Source of the DNA: an uncultured Pelagibacteraceae bacterium
GTDB taxonomy: Bacteria > Pseudomonadota > Alphaproteobacteria > Pelagibacterales > Pelagibacteraceae
Reading direction: 5' to 3'
Assembly (NCBI GenBank): GCA_902559565.1
Contig: CACEIH010000001.1
Coordinates: forward strand, 1-42,729
Length of the DNA stretch: 42,729 bases
Both the position numbers and the translations under genes were made by a program. Positions 35,872-42,729 of this stretch are shown one piece after another (the first letter of the stretch is position 1; each line of letters opens with the position of its first letter). The notes under the pieces are model-generated. The model searched no databases, was not told the DNA's origin, and saw nothing but the letters and a program-made list of their open reading frames with translations.

Positions 35872-37308
35872 ATGGAAAATAAAAAAAATTTTTATATTGA
35901 TGGAAAATGGGTATCACCAAAAAGTAAACATGAAATAAAAGTAATTGATCCTGCTACTGAAGAAAACTGTGCAGTTATTTCTTTAGGAAATAAAGATGAT
36001 GTGAATGATGCAGTGAGTGCAGCCAAAAAAGCATATGGCTCATGGGCATTTTCTTCAAAAGATGAAAGAATTAAATTATTAGAGAAGCTTTACGAAAATT
36101 ATAAAAAAAGATGGGCTGATATTGCTGAAGCAATCACTATGGAGATGGGCGCTCCAAAAGATTTTGCAACAAAGTTACAGGCTGGCACAGGTGCTGCTCA
36201 TTTAAAATCTTTTATTAGATATTTAAAAAATTTTGAATTTGAAAAACCATTAGGTGATCACGCTCCAAATCAAAGACTAATTTATGAACCAAAGGGTGTT
36301 TGTGCATTAATAACTCCTTGGAACTGGCCTATGAATCAGGTTTGTTTAAAAGTAATGCCAGCTTTAGCATCTGGATGTACGATGGTTTTAAAACCTTCTG
36401 AACTTGCTCCACTTTCTTCAATGATACTCGCAGAGTTAATTGATGAAACAAAATTTCCAGCAGGAGTATTTAATTTGGTTAATGGAGATGGTGCTACTAC
36501 AGGGGACGCTTTAACTAGTCACCCTGATATAAATATGATTTCATTTACTGGTTCAACACGAGCTGGTGCCCTGATTTCTCAGAATGCTGCTAAAGATTTT
36601 AAAAGAGTAAGCTTGGAATTAGGCGGAAAGGGAGCAAATATTATTTTTAAAGATGCTGACCCTGAAGCTATAGAGAGAGGCGCTCTAAGATGTTTTAGAA
36701 ATTCAGGACAATCGTGTAATGCCCCTACTAGAATGTTAGTAGAAAAATCAATGTACAATGAATCTATTGAAAGATTAAAAAAATATACTGAAAGTTTTGA
36801 GGTTGGTGACCCCAAAAAAGAAGGTGATCATATAGGACCTGTAATTTCTGAAACTCAATATAATAAAATTCAAACATTGATAAAAAAAGGAATAGATGAG
36901 GGAGCTAAATTAGTTGCAGGTGGACCTGGAAAGCCTGAGGGATTAGAAAAAGGTTATTTTGTTAAACCGACTGTTTTTGCTGATGTAAATAATGATATGG
37001 AAATTGCTAGAACAGAAATTTTTGGACCAGTTTTATCTGTAATACCTTTTGAAAATGAGGAAGAGGCAATTAAAATTGCCAATGATACTCCCTACGGGTT
37101 AACTAATTACATTCAAACTCAAGATAAAGAGAAAGTTAAAAGAGTTGCAAGAAAATTACGATCAGGAATGGTAGACGTTAATGGTGCTGGGATAGCTGTT
37201 GATGCGCCGTTTGGTGGTTTTAAACACTCAGGTATCGGTCGAGAAGCAGGAGAACATGGGCTAGAGGAGTTCTTAGAAGTTAAAGCTGTTGGCGGTTGGA
37301 ATAACTAA
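35872..37308 (+). CDS. Aldehyde dehydrogenase paired with ureohydrolase
   Basis: A 478-residue ALDH with TPWNWPMNQVCLKVMPALASG, FTGSTRAGALI, the general base in SLELGGKGANIIF, the catalytic Cys in FRNSGQSCNAPTRM and APFGGFKHSGIGREAGEHGLEEF. AGGAG precedes the ATG. Sitting directly after a ureohydrolase, it could oxidise an aminoaldehyde or guanidino-aldehyde (for example 4-guanidinobutanal to 4-guanidinobutanoate, the substrate of guanidinobutyrase). That is an inference from gene order. It differs clearly from the ALDH at 20631. Confidence 0.9.
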   Translation: MENKKNFYIDGKWVSPKSKHEIKVIDPATEENCAVISLGNKDDVNDAVSAAKKAYGSWAFSSKDERIKLLEKLYENYKKRWADIAEAITMEMGAPKDFATKLQAGTGAAHLKSFIRYLKNFEFEKPLGDHAPNQRLIYEPKGVCALITPWNWPMNQVCLKVMPALASGCTMVLKPSELAPLSSMILAELIDETKFPAGVFNLVNGDGATTGDALTSHPDINMISFTGSTRAGALISQNAAKDFKRVSLELGGKGANIIFKDADPEAIERGALRCFRNSGQSCNAPTRMLVEKSMYNESIERLKKYTESFEVGDPKKEGDHIGPVISETQYNKIQTLIKKGIDEGAKLVAGGPGKPEGLEKGYFVKPTVFADVNNDMEIARTEIFGPVLSVIPFENEEEAIKIANDTPYGLTNYIQTQDKEKVKRVARKLRSGMVDVNGAGIAVDAPFGGFKHSGIGREAGEHGLEEFLEVKAVGGWNN

Positions 37309-37490
37309 TTATATATAGTCTCGAAGTGTCCATTTTAGGCTTAAAGCAATTAATCATTGATATACAATACTTAGAGACTAGCATTAAGAAAATCATTTGT
37401 TTGTATTTAAAATAGAAATCATTAGGGTTCTCTCATTAACGTTGCGTAAATTAAACTAGTTATAACTCGCAATACACAGAGGAGAAAAAT
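37309..37490 (+). promoter_or_regulatory. Leader region of the NCS1 permease with long inverted repeat
   Basis: This 182-base gap holds TAGTCTC-g-AAGTGT (37316-37329) facing ATACTT-a-GAGACTA (37367-37380). Together they form a 13-pair stem with one mismatch, one G-U pair and a 37-base apical region. Further down, TTGCG and CGCAA flank an AACTAGTT palindrome just before the ribosome site AGAGGAGAAAA. It may be a structured 5' leader or operator. I do not recognise a known riboswitch class. Confidence 0.4.
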
Positions 37491-38945
37491 ATGAGTAGAT
37501 CAAAATCGCTCTACAACGCTGATTTAGCACCAACTCCATCAAATAAAAAAAATTGGGGATGGTTCGAGATTTTCAACGTGTGGGCAAATGATGTTCAAAG
37601 TTTATTTGGATATACTTTAGCAGCATCATTATTCTTAGCCTCAGGGTTAAATGGCTGGGCAGTATTTTTAGCATTAATACTTGCTGGCTTTTTCATCATG
37701 TGGTTAGTAAATCTTTCTGGAAAACCAAGTGTTAAACACGGAATACCTTATCCAGTATTTGCTAGGGTAAGTATGGGTGTGTTTGGAGCAAACTTTCCTG
37801 CTATGGCAAGAGGGCTTGTGGCTATGTTCTGGTATGGAGCACAAACTTATGCAGCATCAACTGCAGTAGCACTTTTAATTACAGGTATTACTGGTAACCC
37901 AGGCACTGAGATGTTCTTAGGAATGACAGGAGTAATGTGGGTATCATTTATATTTGTATCAGCTTTCCAAGTTTACTTATTTTGGCAAGGTGTAGACCTA
38001 GTAAAAAGGTTCTTAAACTTTGCAGGACCAGCGGTTTATGTTGTTATGGTTCTATTAATGTTAGTAATTTGGTTTAAAGCTGGTGGAGGTCTTTTATCAG
38101 AAGTAGGTGAAATATTTTCTGGAGGAGCAAGATCAGGTGGATTTGAAGGTTTAGGTTCATTTGGAGCTTTCCTAGCAGTATTTTCAATTATGGTAGGATA
38201 TTTCGCTGCCGTAGTAATCAACTTTGGTGACTTCGCTAGATTTGTTAAAAATGAAGATGAAATGAAAAAAGGTAACCTATGGGGATTAGTAGGTAACGTA
38301 ATATTCTTCTCATTTATTACTTTAATGATTACTGGTGGAACAATCGCTATCTTTGGAGAATATGTAGCAAATCCAACTGATATGGTAGCTAAAGTAGACA
38401 ATCTTGCATTAACAATAGTTGCAGCATTTGCATTCTTTGCAGCAACAGTTGGTATCAACATGGTTGCAAACTTTATACCGCCAGCGTATGACCTTGCAAA
38501 CTTAATGCCAAGCAAAATCAATTTTAGAACTGGTGGTTTAATAACTGCTGCATTTGGTTTTGTTATTGGTGGTATGTGGGTTGCAGTAATTACTCAAATG
38601 GGACTATTTCCATTTGTAAACACTTTAGGTGCAATTTTAGCTCCTGTGTTTGGTATAATGATTACTGATTACTATATAATCAAAAAACAAAGATTAGATG
38701 TTGATGATCTATTTACTGACTCGCCTAAAGGTAAGTATCACTATAATGGTGGTTTTAATGGTAAAGGTATGTTGGCATGGGTACTATCAGGGTATATTGC
38801 TGTTGGTACAGTTTGGCCAAACATTTTATTCTTAGGAATGGATGATTTCTTTGCTAACTTAGGTGGTGGCGGTGGATATGCTTGGATAATTGGAGCATCA
38901 TTAGGTGCTTTAATTCACTTAGCAATATCATCATCAAGAAAATAA
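37491..38945 (+). CDS. NCS1-family permease (allantoin/purine/hydantoin type)
   Basis: A 484-residue transporter with about twelve helices. The N-terminal SLYNADLAPTPSNKKNWGWFEIFNVWANDVQSLFGY is the NCS1 signature (compare Mhp1, PucI, CodB). VKHGIPYPVFARVSMGVFGANFPAMARGLVAMFWYGAQTYAAS also matches the family. NCS1 proteins bring in nucleobases, hydantoins, allantoin or thiamine with Na+ or H+. The convergent operon encodes a full allantoin-to-glyoxylate route, so allantoin is the best guess. It has a long leader with its own ribosome site and ends at a strong shared terminator. Confidence 0.9.
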   Translation: MSRSKSLYNADLAPTPSNKKNWGWFEIFNVWANDVQSLFGYTLAASLFLASGLNGWAVFLALILAGFFIMWLVNLSGKPSVKHGIPYPVFARVSMGVFGANFPAMARGLVAMFWYGAQTYAASTAVALLITGITGNPGTEMFLGMTGVMWVSFIFVSAFQVYLFWQGVDLVKRFLNFAGPAVYVVMVLLMLVIWFKAGGGLLSEVGEIFSGGARSGGFEGLGSFGAFLAVFSIMVGYFAAVVINFGDFARFVKNEDEMKKGNLWGLVGNVIFFSFITLMITGGTIAIFGEYVANPTDMVAKVDNLALTIVAAFAFFAATVGINMVANFIPPAYDLANLMPSKINFRTGGLITAAFGFVIGGMWVAVITQMGLFPFVNTLGAILAPVFGIMITDYYIIKKQRLDVDDLFTDSPKGKYHYNGGFNGKGMLAWVLSGYIAVGTVWPNILFLGMDDFFANLGGGGGYAWIIGASLGALIHLAISSSRK

Positions 38946-38960
38946 TTAAATTTTAAATTT

Positions 38961-38992
38961 AAGCCCGTCAATTTTATTGGCGGGCTTTTTTT
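38961..38992. terminator. Terminator shared by the permease and the allantoin operon
   Basis: AAGCCCGTCAAT-TTT-ATTGGCGGGCTT makes a 12-bp stem with one G-U pair, followed by seven Ts on the plus strand. It lies between the stops of the convergent permease and allA genes. The A-run before the stem on the other strand is weaker, so it acts mainly on the permease transcript. Confidence 0.88.
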
Positions 38993-39494
38993 ATATTTGG
39001 AATTCTAGAGTAATATTCTCTTTATTTAAATCGTGAAGAACTAAATTATCTCCACTACCCAATCTATCTATAACTAAAAAATTCATATCTTCTGTTGAGA
39101 TTAATGGGAAATGCCAAACACCAGGATTATAGTTTACACCAATTCCTTTCGGTATAATAAAAGATTCTAACTTGTTTAAATCTGGTTTGTCACCTTCGGG
39201 AGCCACAAAAGCTAAAAAAGTTGTTTCTTTCATCGGAATAAAAGCTTGGCTTCCAAGTGGGTGCTTTTCCATCATATCAACTTTCATAGGAAAAGATCTT
39301 TTGAGAGCAGAAAATATACTAATAGTAGACTCACCATTATCCTTTTTAGTATTTAAATTTGCAATTCCATCATATCGTTTTGCGTAACCATTATTAATTT
39401 CAATAGGCTTGATATCTGCAGTTGTTATCATATCACCAAATTTTTTAAAATTTTGTTTAGTTATTGGTTTAGGTTTAACTACTAAGCTTTTCAT
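38991..39494 (-). CDS. allA: Ureidoglycolate lyase
   Basis: A 167-residue cupin-like protein. Family marks are PITKQNFKKFGDMI, ISIFSALKRSFPMKVDMMEKHPLGSQAFIPM, FLAFVAPEG, and GIGVNYNPGVWHFPLISTEDMNFLVIDR, which carry the active-site residues. It splits ureidoglycolate to glyoxylate and urea, the last step of the allantoicase route. Its ATG overlaps the allantoicase stop (ATGA, four bases), so the two are translated together. It is the last gene of the minus-strand operon. Confidence 0.92.
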   Translation of the reverse strand: MKSLVVKPKPITKQNFKKFGDMITTADIKPIEINNGYAKRYDGIANLNTKKDNGESTISIFSALKRSFPMKVDMMEKHPLGSQAFIPMKETTFLAFVAPEGDKPDLNKLESFIIPKGIGVNYNPGVWHFPLISTEDMNFLVIDRLGSGDNLVLHDLNKENITLEFQI

Positions 39495-40474
39495 ATTTTT
39501 TTTCCAAAAATTCTAAATCTAGAAATACCACCATCAGGAAATATATTTATTTTTATATGATTGATTTTATTTTTTTTCATTAAAGAATTTTTAAAACTAT
39601 GAGTTTTGTTAGCTGACAATTTTGTATTTTTTAATAAATATTTCCATTTGTTTGAAGAGTTTACAATTTGTTTAGAGCTTTTAGACGACAAATAAGCAGC
39701 TTGTAATGAACAGTAACTGGGATAATTTCCTTTAAAGTGATGAGTTGAGATTTCAATTTTATCTATTGAGCTTCCATCAATAGAATTCAAAATTAACCAA
39801 TCATTTCCTTTGCCTCTTCGTCTTCTAGTCTCCCAGCCATCACCCATATTTTTTGCTTTACCAGGGGCTAAAACATTTTCAGCTCTTCCAAAATGTTCAT
39901 TATTGCAAGCAATAACTGATGCTCCGTCTAATAATGAAGCAAGATTTATTTTTTTATTCTTAAATTTTTTTGATTTTGCAATCGAACCATATAATCTTAA
40001 TCTAGCAACACCACCATCAGGAAAAATGTTAAATTTAATATGTGTAAATATTTTATTGTTTTTGACTGAAAAAAAATGATGTGAATTAGCTTTAACCTTT
40101 TTTTTTGAAAGAATTGAAGTCCATTTAAATTGTTTGATTTTGTTTGAATTGGAATTAGCTCCTTCAATTGAGACCATTGAAGGCTGATTACCATTAAAAT
40201 GAGATGTATCTACGTCAATCTTAGAAATTTTTCCTGGCTTACCTAATTTTAAAACAATATAATCATGTCCTGAAGTTCTTTTTCTTCTAGATTCCCATCC
40301 ATCCATCCATTTTCCATGTTTATCAAAAACACCCTCTTTGAATACAGGAATGGTTGGGCTTATAATTCTATTAGCTGAAGCAAAAAAATCATCAGTTTTA
40401 TAAATAACTTTTGTACCCAGTCTTGGTTGAGCTAAATCTATTAACCCGTTAGTAAATATTATTTTTTCTTTCAT
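39491..40474 (-). CDS. alc: Allantoicase
   Basis: A 327-residue protein made of two similar allantoicase jelly-roll halves. Half one has GKWMDGWESRRKRTSGHDYIVLKLG and DTSHFNGNQPSMVSIEGA. Half two has MGDGWETRRRRGKGNDWLILN and STHHFKGNYPSYCSLQAA; each half ends with NIFPDGG(V/I)(A/S)R(L/F)R. It hydrolyses allantoate to ureidoglycolate and urea. It lies two bases after puuE and overlaps allA, so the three enzymes are made together in pathway order. Confidence 0.95.
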   Translation of the reverse strand: MKEKIIFTNGLIDLAQPRLGTKVIYKTDDFFASANRIISPTIPVFKEGVFDKHGKWMDGWESRRKRTSGHDYIVLKLGKPGKISKIDVDTSHFNGNQPSMVSIEGANSNSNKIKQFKWTSILSKKKVKANSHHFFSVKNNKIFTHIKFNIFPDGGVARLRLYGSIAKSKKFKNKKINLASLLDGASVIACNNEHFGRAENVLAPGKAKNMGDGWETRRRRGKGNDWLILNSIDGSSIDKIEISTHHFKGNYPSYCSLQAAYLSSKSSKQIVNSSNKWKYLLKNTKLSANKTHSFKNSLMKKNKINHIKINIFPDGGISRFRIFGKKI

Positions 40475-40475
40475 A

Positions 40476-41375
40476 TTATGAGTAATTTTTAATCCAATGT
40501 TTTGCTATATCAATTCTTTTACAAATCCACACATCTTCAAATTTAAGAACATAGTCTAAAAATTTCTTTAAAGATTGAATTCTACCAGGTCTGCCAACTA
40601 GTCTACAGTGTAGTCCAACTGACATCATTTTGGGATATGTTTTTCCTTCCTCATATAAAGTATCAAAGCTATCTTTTAAATAATTATAAAAATGATCACC
40701 AGTGTTAAATCCTTGGTTTGTTGCAAATCTCATATCATTGTTATCTAAAGTATAAGGGACAATCAGTTGTTTCTTTTTACCTCTATATTCCCAATATGGT
40801 AAGTCATCACTATAACTATCACTATCATATAAAAAACCGCCATCATCAAAAACTAAGTCTCTTGTATTTGGGCTACATCGACCTGTGTACCAACCCAACG
40901 GTCTAGAACCAAAAATATCTTTAATTGTTTTGATTGCAAGTTGCATATGTTTTTTTTCAGCAGATTTTTTTATATTTTGGTAGTCTATCCATCTGTAGCC
41001 ATGTGCAGCAATTTCATAATCACCATTTTTAATTGCATTACATACCTCAGGGTTTTGTTTTAATGCTAACCCTACACCAAAAATTGTTACAGGGATTTTT
41101 TTTTCTTTGAACAATTTATCTAGTCGCCAAAATCCTGCTCTTGAACCATATTCATAAATACTTTCCATGCTTATATGTCTTCCCTTAATTGCTTTAGCGC
41201 CAATAATTTCTGATAAAAAAGTCTCTGAGTATTTATCTCCATTTAATATCGAATTCTCTCCTCCTTCTTCATAATTCAATACTATTTGAAGAGCTAATTT
41301 TGCATTATTAGGCCATGATATTTTTTTTCCTCTGCTACCATAACCAACAAGATCTCTTGAGTTTTTTTTAACCAT
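40476..41375 (-). CDS. puuE: Allantoinase PuuE (polysaccharide-deacetylase-like fold)
   Basis: A 299-residue NodB/CE4-like protein with the PuuE marks RDLVGYGSRGKKISWPNNAKLALQIVLNYEEGGENSILNGD and SETFLSEIIGAK. EYGSRAGFWRL, EIAAHGYRWIDYQN, GWYTGRCSPNTRDL and the late SVGLHCRLVGRPGR segment are also present. PuuE opens allantoin to allantoate and, unlike the classic AllB enzyme, belongs to the deacetylase superfamily. It is the first committed enzyme of the operon. The gene follows the ArgE-like gene by 38 bases. Confidence 0.93.
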   Translation of the reverse strand: MVKKNSRDLVGYGSRGKKISWPNNAKLALQIVLNYEEGGENSILNGDKYSETFLSEIIGAKAIKGRHISMESIYEYGSRAGFWRLDKLFKEKKIPVTIFGVGLALKQNPEVCNAIKNGDYEIAAHGYRWIDYQNIKKSAEKKHMQLAIKTIKDIFGSRPLGWYTGRCSPNTRDLVFDDGGFLYDSDSYSDDLPYWEYRGKKKQLIVPYTLDNNDMRFATNQGFNTGDHFYNYLKDSFDTLYEEGKTYPKMMSVGLHCRLVGRPGRIQSLKKFLDYVLKFEDVWICKRIDIAKHWIKNYS

Positions 41376-41413
41376 GTATAATTTTAATTAAATTCTGATT
41401 TTTTTATAATTTT

Positions 41414-42604
41414 TTAATCTGAAATAGAATTAGACTTTATACCATTTAAGAAATTTATGCATTTCTTTAATTCACTAAGTTCAATAAATTCATCTACTTT
41501 ATGAGCTTGTTCAATAGAACCAGGACCACATACTACTGTACTAATACCAATTTCTTGAAATAAACCTGCCTCAGTTCCAAATGATACTACTTCTCTGGAA
41601 TTGTCACCAGTTAAACTAGCAACTAATTCACATGCCTCAGATTTTTTTACTCGATCAAATCCCGTAACTTCACCAATAATTTTTTTTGTAATTTTTGAGT
41701 TTTTAAACACTTTTTTCATTTCTGGTAATAGAATTTCATTTGCATATTTATCAATTTGGTCATTTAAAAATTTTCCATCTTCCTTAATAACTGGTCTTGT
41801 TTCCCAATTAATATGACATTTATCTGCAATAACATTATGAGCAATTCCACCAAAAATTCCGCCAACTTGTAAAGTTGAAAAAGGTGGATCAAAAATAGAG
41901 TCTTTTGGTGCTCTTTTTTTCAATTCTTCTCTTAGTTCAAGTAATTTATTTGCATACCTTGTAGCAAATTCAACTGCACTTACACCTTTGTGTGGTGCCG
42001 AGCTATGACCGGCTAAACCTTCAAAATAAGTTGTATATTCATAACAGCCCTTATGAGCATCAATAATTTTCATTTTTGTTGGTTCACCAATTATACAGAT
42101 ACCATTTTGAATATTTCTTTTTTTTAATTCTTCGATTAAAATTGGTGCTCCTATACAAGCTGTTTCTTCATCAAAAGTAAATGAAAAATGTATATCTCTG
42201 TTTAAATTTGTTTTTGCGTAGATTGGAGCAAAAGCCAATGCACAAGCAATAAAACCCTTCATATCACACGAACCTCTACCATAAAGCTTGTCACCTTTAA
42301 TAGTTGCTTTAAATGGATCGGTGCTCCAGCTTTTAGAAACTGGCACTGTATCTGTATGTCCTGATAAAATAATTGGTTTAGTTCCGTTAGTTTTTTTTGC
42401 TTTTAAAGTAGCAAAAAGGTTTACTCTTTTTTTATCCTCATCGAATGTTTTAAAAGATGTCGCTCCAAGTTTATGAAGGTAATCATCGCAATAATTTATT
42501 AAAGCACTGTTATCTTCTCCAGAAATTGTCCTAAAACCTATAAGGTCAGTTAAAATTTTTACTGAATTATTATATAATTCCTCTAAATTAATTTCTGTAC
42601 TCAT
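41414..42604 (-). CDS. argE: M20 deacetylase, acetylornithine deacetylase (ArgE)-like
   Basis: A 396-residue M20 metallohydrolase. Zinc ligands and catalytic residues are visible: SGHTDTVPVS (His and Asp), GRGSCDMKGF (bridging Asp), FTFDEETACIG (Glu pair), GEPTKM and the closing PGSIEQAHKVDEFIE His. The dimerisation-domain signature is GLAGHSSAPHKGVSAVE. It most resembles ArgE, which releases ornithine from N-acetylornithine, but M20 enzymes also include allantoate amidohydrolase and other amidases. Its place upstream of puuE-alc-allA leaves open a link to ureide breakdown. It probably heads the minus-strand operon from the 29-base divergent gap. Confidence 0.85.
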   Translation of the reverse strand: MSTEINLEELYNNSVKILTDLIGFRTISGEDNSALINYCDDYLHKLGATSFKTFDEDKKRVNLFATLKAKKTNGTKPIILSGHTDTVPVSKSWSTDPFKATIKGDKLYGRGSCDMKGFIACALAFAPIYAKTNLNRDIHFSFTFDEETACIGAPILIEELKKRNIQNGICIIGEPTKMKIIDAHKGCYEYTTYFEGLAGHSSAPHKGVSAVEFATRYANKLLELREELKKRAPKDSIFDPPFSTLQVGGIFGGIAHNVIADKCHINWETRPVIKEDGKFLNDQIDKYANEILLPEMKKVFKNSKITKKIIGEVTGFDRVKKSEACELVASLTGDNSREVVSFGTEAGLFQEIGISTVVCGPGSIEQAHKVDEFIELSELKKCINFLNGIKSNSISD

Positions 42605-42633
42605 AACTAATAATTATTATAAATACTGCCATT

Positions 42634-42729
42634 ATGAAAGAACAAATAACATATGATATTTTTGAAAAAGTTGACATCAGAGTTGGTACCGTAATATCGG
42701 TAAAAAAAAATGAAAAAGCTAGAAAACCC
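42634..42729 (+). CDS. csaA: CsaA-like tRNA-binding-domain protein, 5' end only
   Basis: Too short for the ORF track. From the ATG at 42634 the frame stays open to the window edge, giving 32 residues: MKEQITYDIFEKVDIRVGTV... and ending EKARKP. FEKVDIRVGTV followed by EARKP-type sequence is the start of the CsaA / EMAP-II-like OB-fold tRNA-binding family. These proteins act as chaperone-like or tRNA-binding factors. It diverges from argE across 29 bases. Confidence 0.85.
   Translation, partial: MKEQITYDIFEKVDIRVGTVISVKKNEKARKP

Noticed and set aside
37316-37380. Known riboswitch (purine, guanidine-II or NMT1/xanthine type) before the permease
   Set aside because: I could not match the loops or core sequences of any of these classes; only the long stem is visible.
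38036-38521. Minus-strand 161-residue ORF
   Set aside because: Long only because it mirrors the regular codon pattern of the NCS1 permease; the translation has no recognisable family or start signal.

Overview
The window is strongly AT-rich and very compact. Genes overlap by 1-20 bases or sit a few bases apart, no gap exceeds about 200 bases, and I see no insertion sequence, CRISPR array, rRNA or tRNA. The gene content (eukaryote-type NADP isocitrate dehydrogenase, alphaproteobacterial TolC and AlaRS, GTTC-N7-GTTC SOS boxes, CBS-less IMP dehydrogenase, periplasmic-binding-protein transporters) points to a streamlined marine alphaproteobacterium of the SAR11 / Pelagibacterales type. The taxon is inferred from these features, not from a marker-gene search.

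Layout. (1) 1-5853: an envelope or glycan region with the 3' end of an ArnT/GT39-like membrane glycosyltransferase, a GT2 glycosyltransferase and three exported proteins resembling heparin-lyase-type polysaccharide lyases (PF14099-like). A minus-strand umuDC pair with an SOS operator lies between the second and third lyases. (2) 5875-9713: GFA-type zinc protein, D-glycerate 3-kinase-like P-loop kinase, TolC and recA. (3) 9815-13688: alaS, split by one extra T in a homopolymer, and convergent icd. (4) 13762-20625: a long plus-strand run psd-pssA-glycosyltransferase-rlmE-guaB-TPR-guaA-panB covering phospholipid, rRNA methylation, GMP and pantothenate functions. The guaB product has lost its CBS (Bateman) domain.

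(5) 20631-33483 is the most interesting part: two divergent catabolic operons around a short promoter region carrying an 11-bp direct repeat. The minus operon is LLM flavin monooxygenase - DUF1185/AA_synth protein - alpha/beta hydrolase - aldehyde dehydrogenase. The plus operon is an EutA/maleate-isomerase-like protein - DoeA/EutD-like M24 hydrolase - PotA - PotD - PotB - PotC - 3-hydroxyacyl-CoA dehydrogenase/enoyl-CoA hydratase fusion. I read this as one uptake-and-degradation system for an unidentified, probably cyclic, nitrogen-containing compound. The chemistry suggested is oxidative ring opening, hydrolysis, aldehyde oxidation and entry into CoA-ester metabolism. The binding-protein gene has its own consensus-like promoter and is followed by three consecutive hairpins, the last a strong terminator.

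(6) 33472-34838: membrane-anchored cyclophilin and a secreted HExxH protein. (7) 34892-42604: purine/ureide nitrogen use. A ureohydrolase (agmatinase family), an aldehyde dehydrogenase and an NCS1 permease face a minus-strand set argE-like - puuE - alc - allA, which would convert allantoin to glyoxylate and two ureas. The window ends in the first 32 codons of a CsaA-like tRNA-binding protein.
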